The notes under the pieces were generated by a model, which had not been told where the DNA came from, did not search any database, and was given only the letters and a program-made list of their open reading frames with translations. Both the position numbers and the translations under genes were made by a program. A DNA stretch of 61,325 nt from Lachnospiraceae bacterium (GTDB taxonomy: Bacteria > Bacillota > Clostridia > Lachnospirales > Lachnospiraceae), in contig JAFUZJ010000006.1 in NCBI GenBank assembly GCA_017476665.1, forward strand, positions 1-61,325, written 5' to 3'. Position 1 is the first letter of the stretch. Every line of letters starts with the position of its first letter. This document shows, piece after piece, positions 52,581-60,388 of this stretch.

Positions 52581-53585
52581 ATGAAAGCAAAGAAGGTGTT
52601 GGTCTTGTGCATGGCTGCCGTGATAGGCGTATTTGCGGGAGGCTGTAGTTCCGCTTCAGGCGGATCGGGGGAAGCGCTTGTTTTGAAAGCCGGATTTTCA
52701 ACGGGAGCGTCCGATCCGAGAGTGGTGGCAACGGAGCTGTTTAAGGAGGAAGTGGAAAAGGCTACAGACGGCAGGATCACCGTGGAGATTCATTCGGACG
52801 GAGAGATGGGTTCTGATTCCGAACTGATCAGCGGTGTAGCCAACGGAGAAGTGGATATCACCGCATCCAGCGCCGGGAATTTTGCAAGCTACGACCCCAA
52901 TGTGGGAATTTCCGCATTCCCGTTTTTGTTCGACGGATTCGAAGATGCATGGGAATTTGTGGACGGCAGCGTAGAGGTTCAGGCCGAGGAGGATCTGAAA
53001 GATAATAATATCAAGGTGTTGGGGCATTATGACAACGGATTCCGGTGTGTGACGACTTCTGAGAAGGTGGGACCGGTGAATTCCGTTTCGGATATGCAGG
53101 GGTTGGTGATCCGGACGCCGGAGAACCAGATTGTGATGCAGACCATGCTGCTTTTGGGAGCGGAGCCGAAGGTATTGGAGTTTACCAAGCTGAAGGATGC
53201 GCTGGCAAAGGGAGAGTTTGACGCGCAGGAGAATCCGATTCCTGTTATTTACAATAACGGGCTATACGAGGTACAGTCCAATCTGGCGATCACCAATCAC
53301 AGCTATGACGTTATGCTGTTTGTGATACGGCAGGATATCTGGAATAAATTGTCGAAGGCGGATCAGCAGATACTGCTGGATGCCGCTGCAAAAGCACAGG
53401 CGAAGGACAGGGAGCTGATCAAAAATCAGACAGAGGAATATATTCAGAAGCTTGAGGAAGCAGGAATGAAAGTTACCTACCCGGATCTGAATGAGTTCAA
53501 GGCTGCGACGGCTTCTGCCGTGGAATTGTTTGCGAATACATATGATGCAGATCTGTTAAAGCAGATCGGCGGAGGAAATAAATGA
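52581..53585 (+). CDS. TRAP-type DctP substrate-binding lipoprotein
   Basis: A 334-residue DctP-family binding protein with a lipobox (FAGGC, Cys about 22). The mature part has the family strand KAGFSTGASDPR, EIHSDGEMGSDSELISGV, and the carboxylate-binding region with GLVIRTPENQIVMQ (arginine conserved). Such proteins normally feed DctQM membrane subunits; none is present here. Instead it overlaps the start of a hybrid histidine kinase by four bases, so the more likely role is as a sensor for an organic acid, presenting it to the kinase. AGGAGG precedes the ATG. Confidence 0.88.
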   Translation: MKAKKVLVLCMAAVIGVFAGGCSSASGGSGEALVLKAGFSTGASDPRVVATELFKEEVEKATDGRITVEIHSDGEMGSDSELISGVANGEVDITASSAGNFASYDPNVGISAFPFLFDGFEDAWEFVDGSVEVQAEEDLKDNNIKVLGHYDNGFRCVTTSEKVGPVNSVSDMQGLVIRTPENQIVMQTMLLLGAEPKVLEFTKLKDALAKGEFDAQENPIPVIYNNGLYEVQSNLAITNHSYDVMLFVIRQDIWNKLSKADQQILLDAAAKAQAKDRELIKNQTEEYIQKLEEAGMKVTYPDLNEFKAATASAVELFANTYDADLLKQIGGGNK

Positions 53586-56500
53586 TTTTTCGAATTGTTT
53601 TCTTGATTTTTGCGCTTGTTTCGATTGGCTGTCTGGTGATGGCGGCAACGGCAAAGCGGCGTAATATCGGTTTTATGGTTACAGCCTTTTTGGTTGCAGC
53701 CTCTGATGTGGTCTGCTTTTTTCTGCTGGATACCAAAAGTATCGGAAGCGCGAGAACAATTCTGAGTATTTACTATATCTGTTATACATGGCTCTTTTGG
53801 GGGGTGCTGTGGACGTTATCCAAGATGGGAAAGCGCAGGCATTATTTTTTGTACAGCGTTCCCGTTTTGTTGGTCTGTGTCTACCAGACTGTGCTGATGG
53901 CCGGCAATTGGTTTGGAAAAAGGATCATAGCCCCTGCAAAGCATATCCTTTTAGGAAAAACATGGTGGCTGGCGCAGGGCTCACGCACCGCGTCGGTGCT
54001 GTTCAGTCTGAATGCTTACCGGGTTCTGCTCCTGGTCAATACATTGATCATTCTGGGTGTGATGGTTGCGTGTTTTATCCACACGACCAAAATTTTTCGC
54101 GGAAAGTTTATTGCGTTTATCGGGGTGCAGATTCTGCTCACCGGTACGGAGATCGCCACGGATATCTTTCAGTGGCCGCTCTGGATTCAATGTCTTGTGA
54201 TGAATCTTTGCTGCATCTTTTCTCTTTATTTCATCAAGTATTATTCCGATCAGAAGCTGAAGAACTGGTCCCTCATCAGTTTTGCGAATGAGATGAGTGA
54301 CGGTTTTGTGCTGTACAATGAATATGACGATTTGATCCATATGAATGACCTGCTGAAGAGGACGATTCCGGCTGACCTGCTGGACAGCTTTAAGGATAAG
54401 GGGCAGCTGGACACATGGATCTCCCATACCACCAACATTGACAATATCGAGGTATTGACGTGTGAGACCGGGGAGCGGGAGATTTATTTCAAGGTAAAGA
54501 AAACCGCTTTGGGAGCGGCGGACGCCTCTCTGGGGACAATCTATATTTTCCACGACACCACCGAATCTATCCTTCAGATGCGGGTGATGGAGAAGGCGAA
54601 CAGGGAGCTGGAACGTGCGGCGAAGATGAAGTCGGACTTTCTGGCGAATATGTCCCACGAACTCAGAACGCCCATGAATGCGGTGATCGGTATGGCGGAG
54701 ATTGCCATGAGAGAGAAATTACCGCCCCACGTGTTGGATTATCTGACGCAGATCCAGCATTCCGGACGGAATTTGTTGAACATTATCAATGATATTCTTG
54801 ACTTTTCAAAGATTGAGGCCGGAAAGATGGAGATTTTTCCGGAGAGATATGAGCCCCTGTCGGAGATCAACGATGTGGCCAATGTCCTGGTGACCCGGAT
54901 CGGCGATAAGAAGCTGGAGTTGTTTGTCACCAGCGACACAAATATTCCCCGGGCGTTGGAGGGGGATGCCATGCGCATCCGCCAGGTGTTGATCAATCTG
55001 GCAAACAATGCGATCAAATTTACCCAGGAGGGAACGGTACATATCCGGATCTTCTGTGAGAAGACCGCAGAGGATGAAGTGATGCTGACCTATCATGTGA
55101 TCGATACCGGCTCCGGCATCAAGCCGGAGGATATGGATAAGCTTTTTGTCAGCTTTCAGCAGGTGGATTCCAAGCGGAACCGGTCCGTGGAGGGAACCGG
55201 TCTGGGGCTTGCCATTTCCCAGAGGCTTTGCGAGGCCATGGGCGGCACTATCGGCGTGACCAGCGAGTACGGGAAAGGTTCGGACTTTTATTTCAGTATT
55301 CCGCAGAAAGTGTTGGATCCGGAGTCGGATATCGCGGTGGAAGATGCGGACAGAAAGCACGCATTCTGTCTGTGCGACAATGACAGGATGGTGGATATGT
55401 TTACCGCCGAGATGGACAAGCTGGGTGTGGATTCCCGCATCATTCATTCGCTGGAGGAATATCAGCCCACCGGTCAAAAAGATTATCTGTTCTTTGAGGA
55501 ACGGGATTACAGCGAGACGGTTGTCCGGCTGTTGGACAGCCATCCGGAATGTATGGGTGTCATTCTGGTCAATTTTGATTCCAATTTCGTGCCTAAACAG
55601 CCGAATCTGCATGTCATGCGGCGCCCGGAAACCACACTGTCCATGGTTGCGGTATTGAACGATAAGGATTTGGAACAGGTTGTGCAGGAAACGGGCGGTG
55701 CTTTTGTCATCGATTTCGTGGCACCGGATGCCCGAATTCTGATCGTGGATGACAACGCGATCAATATCACCATAGCGGAAGGACTGCTGCAGCCGCTGCA
55801 GGCTAAATGCGACAGCGCTCTGAGCGGCAAAGAAGCGATCGAGAAGATCAAAGAGAACGGGTATGATATTGTGCTGATGGATCACATGATGCCGGAGATG
55901 GACGGTATAGAGACGACAAAGGTGATCCGGGAGACCATTCCCTCTGCAGAGAAGCTGCCGATCCTGGCGGTTACAGCCAACGTGATGGAAGGCGTCAAAG
56001 ATATGTTCCTGAAAGCCGGCATGGATGATTTTGTGGCGAAGCCGATCGATGTCAGAGATCTGGTGGCAAAAGTGAAACAATGGCTGCCGGAAAGCAAAAT
56101 GATATCCGGGGAGGAAGCGCAGGCAGTGATTGATGCTGCGGTAAATGCGGCACCGAAGGACAAAGCTGCCGGGGACGCAGCGGAAATCGTTTATGAAGGA
56201 CTTGACTGTGAAAACGCAGTAAAATCACTGGGTTCACCTGCGCTGTTCCAGAAGATCGTACAGGAGTATTATCGGTCCGGTGAAGCAAAATATGCGGGGA
56301 TAAAGTCTGCATACGACAGCGAGGACTGGAAGGATTATACCATAAAGGTGCATGCGCTGAAGAGCAGCTCCAGGCAGATCGGTGCGCCTGCTCTTGGCGA
56401 TATGGCGGAGGAATTGGAAAAGGCAGGAAATGCCCTTGATCTGGATGCCATCCATGGTAAGACTGCGGATCTGCTGGAGGCTTATAGGGTACTGCTGGAT

Positions 56501-56761
56501 AAACTGTCCGGATATTTCGTGGAGGAGAGCGATGGACGTGATCTTCCGGAGATTGCACCGGAAGAACTGAGGCGCATCCTGCAGGAGCTGGAGACCGCAT
56601 GTGAGGACCTGGATATGGATGGAATGGAGTCAGCAAAGGAAGCACTGAAGCAGTACTCGTTCCCGGAGGCCATACAGGCAGCTATAAGTGAATTATATGA
56701 GGCAATTGATAATATCGACATAGATGCCTGCACGGAATTGATCGGTCAGATCAGTATATGA
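53582..56761 (+). CDS. 7TM hybrid histidine kinase with REC and HPt
   Basis: A 1059-residue membrane kinase. Residues 1-222 hold seven hydrophobic segments, matching the HisKA_7TM-type sensor module. A PAS-like region (about 235-330) precedes HisKA (His359 in NMSHELRTPMN) and the ATPase (NLANNAIKFTQEG, DTGSGI, GTGLGLAISQR). A degenerate receiver (about 608-715) is followed by a proper REC (Asp767 in IVLMDHMMPEMDG) and HPt (His924 in KVHALKSSSRQIG). The last 80 residues are acidic helices that may be a second, decayed HPt. Overlap with the DctP gene implies the binding protein is its input. Confidence 0.9.
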   Translation: MIFRIVFLIFALVSIGCLVMAATAKRRNIGFMVTAFLVAASDVVCFFLLDTKSIGSARTILSIYYICYTWLFWGVLWTLSKMGKRRHYFLYSVPVLLVCVYQTVLMAGNWFGKRIIAPAKHILLGKTWWLAQGSRTASVLFSLNAYRVLLLVNTLIILGVMVACFIHTTKIFRGKFIAFIGVQILLTGTEIATDIFQWPLWIQCLVMNLCCIFSLYFIKYYSDQKLKNWSLISFANEMSDGFVLYNEYDDLIHMNDLLKRTIPADLLDSFKDKGQLDTWISHTTNIDNIEVLTCETGEREIYFKVKKTALGAADASLGTIYIFHDTTESILQMRVMEKANRELERAAKMKSDFLANMSHELRTPMNAVIGMAEIAMREKLPPHVLDYLTQIQHSGRNLLNIINDILDFSKIEAGKMEIFPERYEPLSEINDVANVLVTRIGDKKLELFVTSDTNIPRALEGDAMRIRQVLINLANNAIKFTQEGTVHIRIFCEKTAEDEVMLTYHVIDTGSGIKPEDMDKLFVSFQQVDSKRNRSVEGTGLGLAISQRLCEAMGGTIGVTSEYGKGSDFYFSIPQKVLDPESDIAVEDADRKHAFCLCDNDRMVDMFTAEMDKLGVDSRIIHSLEEYQPTGQKDYLFFEERDYSETVVRLLDSHPECMGVILVNFDSNFVPKQPNLHVMRRPETTLSMVAVLNDKDLEQVVQETGGAFVIDFVAPDARILIVDDNAINITIAEGLLQPLQAKCDSALSGKEAIEKIKENGYDIVLMDHMMPEMDGIETTKVIRETIPSAEKLPILAVTANVMEGVKDMFLKAGMDDFVAKPIDVRDLVAKVKQWLPESKMISGEEAQAVIDAAVNAAPKDKAAGDAAEIVYEGLDCENAVKSLGSPALFQKIVQEYYRSGEAKYAGIKSAYDSEDWKDYTIKVHALKSSSRQIGAPALGDMAEELEKAGNALDLDAIHGKTADLLEAYRVLLDKLSGYFVEESDGRDLPEIAPEELRRILQELETACEDLDMDGMESAKEALKQYSFPEAIQAAISELYEAIDNIDIDACTELIGQISI

Positions 56762-56762
56762 T

Positions 56763-56791
56763 TTGACTGCAGGTGCTTTTTGTGGTACAAT
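56763..56791 (+). promoter_or_regulatory. Promoter of LarC operon leader
   Basis: TTGACT (56763-56768), 17-base spacer, TACAAT (56786-56791). The predicted transcript start near 56798 gives a leader of about 175 bases. Confidence 0.65.
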
Positions 56792-56797
56792 TTTATC

Positions 56798-56973
56798 GTT
56801 GGCAGGAAGTTGACGGGCTGCGCAGAAGCGCGGGAGAATAAAAGACAGGAATTTTGGATTTATGACTGTAAATGGCATATAAGACAGAATCGTGACAGGA
56901 AGGCACGGTGTTTCCAGAAGGAGATACTGTGCTTTTATTTAGGCTAAAATGAGGAAGGCAGGAGGAAAAAATT
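56798..56973 (+). promoter_or_regulatory. Structured leader with intrinsic hairpin (candidate attenuator)
   Basis: A hairpin of CTGCGC-AGAA-GCGCGG lies early in the leader, and a 13-base-pair stem (56903-56915 with 56920-56932, AGAA loop) followed by TTTTATTT lies 40 bases before the first gene. Between promoter and gene this is the layout of a terminator-controlled leader. No known riboswitch consensus could be matched. GACAGGAA occurs twice (about 56865 and 56894) and GGCAGGAA once. Ligand unknown. Confidence 0.45.
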
Positions 56974-57372
56974 ATGGCATGTTTTACGGCACCACTTGTG
57001 GAAGCGATGGTTGTGAAAGCAGTGGAGGTACATGAAGCAAAGAAGGAGAAAGAAGCGGAGAGTAAGCGCAGTGTGCTTGGAAAAGAGGAGCAGATCCCGT
57101 TCAGCAGAAAATTAAAATGGCTGAATGGTATGCTGGTAGGAGGTTCCGCTTTACTGGCATTTGAACATGTGTGGCATGGGGAAATTGTACCGTGGTTTCC
57201 CTTTCTCACGGCAATGGCAGACCCTGTTGATGCCGCGGCGATGCTGCAGGAGATCGCTGCGGTAGGCGTTTCCATGGCGGTACTGATCACAGGGGTATGG
57301 GGTATAATGTGCAAAACAGCGGATGCCATTGTGAAACGCCCCGATATTCAGACGGTAAAAAGGTCTGTGTAG
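56974..57372 (+). CDS. Uncharacterised membrane protein (132 residues)
   Basis: A 132-residue protein with a charged N-terminal third (KEKEAESKRSVLGKEEQIPFSRKLKW) and two hydrophobic helices (about 48-63 and 92-110). It begins MACFTAPLVEAMVVKAVEVHEAKK, whose N-terminus looks like part of an amphipathic helix. I recognise no family. AGGAGG precedes the ATG. It is the first gene of a run of five on the same strand ending with a Nudix hydrolase, and is followed after 13 bases by another small membrane protein. Confidence 0.7.
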   Translation: MACFTAPLVEAMVVKAVEVHEAKKEKEAESKRSVLGKEEQIPFSRKLKWLNGMLVGGSALLAFEHVWHGEIVPWFPFLTAMADPVDAAAMLQEIAAVGVSMAVLITGVWGIMCKTADAIVKRPDIQTVKRSV

Positions 57373-57385
57373 AGGAGGATATAAC

Positions 57386-57697
57386 ATGACATTATTGATA
57401 TCGACTACAGCAGCAGTGATCGCTACGATCTGCTGGTATAATCGCAAGGACGATTTAATGAACCTCGGAATGCTTTGCCTGATGTATTGGGGAGCATCCT
57501 TGATGTGGTTGGTGGATGCAGTCTTTGAGTATGTGGAGCTGCGAGAGATGTATTTTACACCGGCTCTGGAGGACATGGTAAATGACGCATTCCTCGGATT
57601 TGCAGTGGTTGTATTGGGACTGGTGATCTGGACGGTCGTTCTTCTGATCAAAGACCCGAAGGGGAGCGTGCGCACCGCACTGCGCAGGCAGAGCTGA
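57386..57697 (+). CDS. Uncharacterised membrane protein (103 residues)
   Basis: A 103-residue protein with three hydrophobic helices (about 2-17, 28-45 and 70-90) and a conserved-looking acidic patch WLVDAVFEYVELRE. Family unknown to me. GAGGAGG precedes the ATG. It is 13 bases after the previous small membrane protein and 36 before the ECF S-component, so the pair may form a complex that works with that transporter. Confidence 0.7.
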   Translation: MTLLISTTAAVIATICWYNRKDDLMNLGMLCLMYWGASLMWLVDAVFEYVELREMYFTPALEDMVNDAFLGFAVVVLGLVIWTVVLLIKDPKGSVRTALRRQS

Positions 57698-57733
57698 CAA
57701 GGCGGAGAATAGAGAGAAAGAGAGTAGAATTCT

Positions 57734-58294
57734 GTGAGAAATAAAAAGACGCGAAATATGGTTTTGGCTGGAATGTTTATGGCGCTTGGGCTGGTGTTGC
57801 CTTTTCTGACAGGACAGATACCGCAGATCGGCAAGATGTTGTCCCCGATGCATATACCGGTATTTTTGTGCGGATTTGTGTGCGGGTGGCCGTTTGGGCT
57901 GGCAGTGGGATTTATCACGCCATTGCTGCGATCTGTATTGTTCGGCATGCCCATCCTGTTTCCATCGGCAGTGGGTATGGCGTTTGAACTGGCGACCTAT
58001 GGTACGGTTTCGGGTATATTGTATGCCCTGTTTAAAAAGAAAAATCTGGTGTCTATCTATGTCACGCTGATTGTGGCAATGCTGTGCGGACGTGTTGTCT
58101 GGGGAATTGTGAGTATTGTCCTTTATGGGATACAGGGAAATCCATTTACGATGCAGATGTTTCTTGCGGGGGCATTTACCAAGGCGGTGCCGGGGATTAT
58201 TCTGCATCTGTTTCTGATCCCGGCAATCATGTTTGCGCTGGAGCGGTCAGGAGTGCTGCGGGATGGACAAAACGGCGAAAGGGGTACACTTTAA
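57734..58294 (+). CDS. ECF transporter S-component-like membrane protein
   Basis: A 186-residue protein with about six helices. The start NMVLAGMFMALGLVLPFL, the GFVCGWPFGLAVGFITPLL segment and the late FTKAVPGIILHLFLIPAI fit vitamin-type ECF S-components, which bind substrate and use a shared EcfAA'T energising module encoded elsewhere. The substrate cannot be read from sequence; the neighbour LarC suggests nickel, niacin or another lar-related need. GTG at 57734 is the start; it is adjacent to larC with no gap. Confidence 0.75.
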   Translation: MRNKKTRNMVLAGMFMALGLVLPFLTGQIPQIGKMLSPMHIPVFLCGFVCGWPFGLAVGFITPLLRSVLFGMPILFPSAVGMAFELATYGTVSGILYALFKKKNLVSIYVTLIVAMLCGRVVWGIVSIVLYGIQGNPFTMQMFLAGAFTKAVPGIILHLFLIPAIMFALERSGVLRDGQNGERGTL

Positions 58295-59506
58295 ATGAAA
58301 ACATTATATCTGGATTGCGGAATGGGGGCGGCAGGCGATATGCTTGCCGCTGCACTTTTAGAGCTGGTGCCGGACAGGGAGGCATTTGCAAAGAGATTTC
58401 GAGAAGCAGGAATCCCCGGAGTGGAGCTGCAGATTGAGAAGGCGGAGAAATGTGGGATTACAGGAACACATGTAAAGATGCTCGTACAGGGGGAGGAGGA
58501 AGTCTCTGAAGATGCGCATGGTGAGCACGATCATGAGCACGATCATGACCATGAACATGGGCATGACCATCATCATGTACATCGTTCCATGCGCGAGATT
58601 GAGCATATTGTGAATGAGCTTAAACTGGATACGCAGATAAAAAAAGATGTGATGGCGATCTATCGTCTGATCGCGGAGGCGGAGAGTAAGGTCCACGGAA
58701 AAGAAGTGACTGAAATCCATTTTCACGAGGTCGGCGCTATGGATGCCATTGCAGATATTACAGCGGTCTGTATGCTGATGTGTGAGATTGTACCGGATGA
58801 GGTCATTGCCTCACCTGTGGCAACCGGGTATGGTGCGGTACGCTGTGCGCATGGCGTGCTGTCTGTACCTGCTCCGGCGACGGCTCTTTTGTTGCAGGGA
58901 ATTCCGGTTTATGCAGGAAAGATTGAAGCGGAGCTGTGTACGCCCACAGGGGCAGCGCTGCTCAAGTATTTTGTGAAGCGATTTGAGCAGATGCCATTGC
59001 TCACCATAGAGAAGACAGGATACGGCATGGGAAAGAAGGATTTTGCGCGGGCCAATTGTGTGCGTGCGATCCTGGGGAAAACGGCAGATTCGGAGGATCA
59101 GGTAGTTGAACTTTCCTGTAACGTGGATGACATGACGGGGGAGGAGATCGGGTTTGCCATGGAGCGCCTGTTTGAAGCCGGTGCGTTGGAAGTATATACG
59201 GTGCCGGTTTACATGAAAAAGAATCGTCCGGGAACATTGATCCGGGTGCTCGTAAGCCCAGAGAAAAAGGAGCAGATTGTCAGAGCCATGTTTCAACATA
59301 CTTCCACCATTGGGATCAGGGAGAATAGATTGAATCGGTATGTTTTGGACCGGCACATCACCGAGGTGGAAACGGAGGATGGCATTATAAGGCGTAAGGA
59401 AGTCTCCGGCTATGGCGTGCGGAGAGCAAAATGGGAGTATGACGATATTGCGCGGATTGCGGCGGAGAAAGGGTGTTCTATTCGGGAGACAAAAAAGAGA
59501 TTATAG
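58295..59506 (+). CDS. larC: Nickel pincer cofactor biosynthesis protein LarC
   Basis: A 403-residue nickel-inserting enzyme (cyclometallase) that uses CTP to put Ni into the pyridinium dithiocarboxylate pincer nucleotide used by lactate racemase and relatives. LYLDCGMGAAGDMLAAALLE starts the protein; the HFHEVGAMDAIADI motif and CTPTGAALL follow. A His/Asp-rich tract of about 20 residues (near 72-92) probably binds nickel. It is one uninterrupted ORF, unlike the frameshifted larC1-larC2 of some lactobacilli. LarB, LarE and LarA are not in this window. It starts directly after the ECF S-component stop. Confidence 0.9.
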   Translation: MKTLYLDCGMGAAGDMLAAALLELVPDREAFAKRFREAGIPGVELQIEKAEKCGITGTHVKMLVQGEEEVSEDAHGEHDHEHDHDHEHGHDHHHVHRSMREIEHIVNELKLDTQIKKDVMAIYRLIAEAESKVHGKEVTEIHFHEVGAMDAIADITAVCMLMCEIVPDEVIASPVATGYGAVRCAHGVLSVPAPATALLLQGIPVYAGKIEAELCTPTGAALLKYFVKRFEQMPLLTIEKTGYGMGKKDFARANCVRAILGKTADSEDQVVELSCNVDDMTGEEIGFAMERLFEAGALEVYTVPVYMKKNRPGTLIRVLVSPEKKEQIVRAMFQHTSTIGIRENRLNRYVLDRHITEVETEDGIIRRKEVSGYGVRRAKWEYDDIARIAAEKGCSIRETKKRL

Positions 59507-59541
59507 CGGCATAATGGCAGAAAGAAAGGGGAGAAGAAGAA

Positions 59542-60138
59542 ATGGAGCAGGAACAGGAAAACAGAAATCTCGCGTGGGAAGAAATCCGCACGGAACATAT
59601 TGTGCAGGACGAGTGGATTGATTTCAGGCGTTCCGCCTTTCGGTTTCCGGACGGGAGCGAATTTGAACCGTATTATAGCTACAGCCGCAGAGACTATGTG
59701 GTGATCGTGGCGTCGGATGAGGAGGGAAAATATCTCTGTGTCCGACAGTACAGACAGGGCATCCGGGAGGTGACCACGGAATTCCCGGCAGGCGGCATTG
59801 AGCGCAGGGACGGGAAGGAATACGGCGGCAGAAAGGATCCTGCGGTGGCGGAAGAGGCGCTTCTGGCAGCGAAGCGGGAACTGAAAGAGGAGACCGGATA
59901 TGTCTCCGATGAATGGAAACATCTGATCACGGTGCCGTCCAATGCGACGATCGCGGATAATTACGGGCATATTTTTGTGGCCAGAAATTGCCGCAGGATC
60001 GGGGGACAGGAGCTGGACGACACGGAATTTCTGAATGTGAAGCGGCTGACAGCTTCGGAGATCGAGGAACTGATCGCGGCGGGAAAATTCCAGCAGGCGG
60101 TGCATATCATGGCCTGGCTGCTGGCGTTGAGAAGATAG
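59542..60138 (+). CDS. Nudix hydrolase (ADP-ribose pyrophosphatase type)
   Basis: A 198-residue Nudix protein. The Nudix box runs through GGRKDPAVAEEALLAAKRELKEETGY in two parts, and the FPAGGIE element before it is typical of ADP-ribose pyrophosphatases. It hydrolyses nucleoside diphosphates linked to another group, such as ADP-ribose. Start ATG 59542 has AGAAGGAAG-like ribosome site. It is 36 bases after larC. Whether it belongs functionally to that operon (nucleotide-cofactor turnover) is inference. Confidence 0.85.
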   Translation: MEQEQENRNLAWEEIRTEHIVQDEWIDFRRSAFRFPDGSEFEPYYSYSRRDYVVIVASDEEGKYLCVRQYRQGIREVTTEFPAGGIERRDGKEYGGRKDPAVAEEALLAAKRELKEETGYVSDEWKHLITVPSNATIADNYGHIFVARNCRRIGGQELDDTEFLNVKRLTASEIEELIAAGKFQQAVHIMAWLLALRR

Positions 60139-60160
60139 CGTACAAAGGATAAGGGGATTT

Positions 60161-60232
60161 ATGGCTCAGAGATTATATATTGAAACGGTGGTCATAATAG
60201 ACGGGACTAAGTATATAAAATATTTGAAATAA
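60161..60232 (+). pseudogene. Possible truncated PIN-type gene start
   Basis: A 23-codon frame, MAQRLYIETVVIIDGTKYIK..., has AAGGGG before its ATG. RLYIET is a common start of PIN-domain proteins, but the frame diverges after it and stops at 60230-60232. A remnant at the edge of inserted DNA is possible; a chance frame is also possible. Confidence 0.25.
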
Positions 60233-60246
60233 TAGTATAGTAAGTG

Positions 60247-60292
60247 AAAGCTTCTTACTACCAACAGCTAAATTGGTGGTGAGAAGCTTTTT
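60247..60292 (+). terminator. Intrinsic terminator
   Basis: AAAGCTTCTTACTACCAA (60247-60264) pairs with 60273-60290, two G-U pairs, then T. It follows the Nudix gene and the short frame. From here to 60388 the sequence is AT-rich without a gene. Confidence 0.85.
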
Positions 60293-60388
60293 AAGTTTGT
60301 TCGGTAATTAATATTATTACATAGATACAAAACAAAGCTTTGCTAATTAAAAAATCAATAAGTTAAAAATTAAGGAGTGTGAAGGACA

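Noticed and set aside
52581-53585. Complete TRAP transporter
   Set aside because: Only the binding protein is present; the next gene is a kinase and no DctQ/DctM-like multi-helix proteins follow.
54806-56080. 424-codon minus-strand open frame inside the 7TM kinase gene
   Set aside because: Antisense shadow of conserved kinase and receiver domains.
56798-56900. Ni/Co (czcD) riboswitch in the LarC leader
   Set aside because: GGGCTGCG and GACAGG words resemble pieces of it, but the four-way junction and the conserved second hairpin could not be built. Kept only as an unassigned structured leader.
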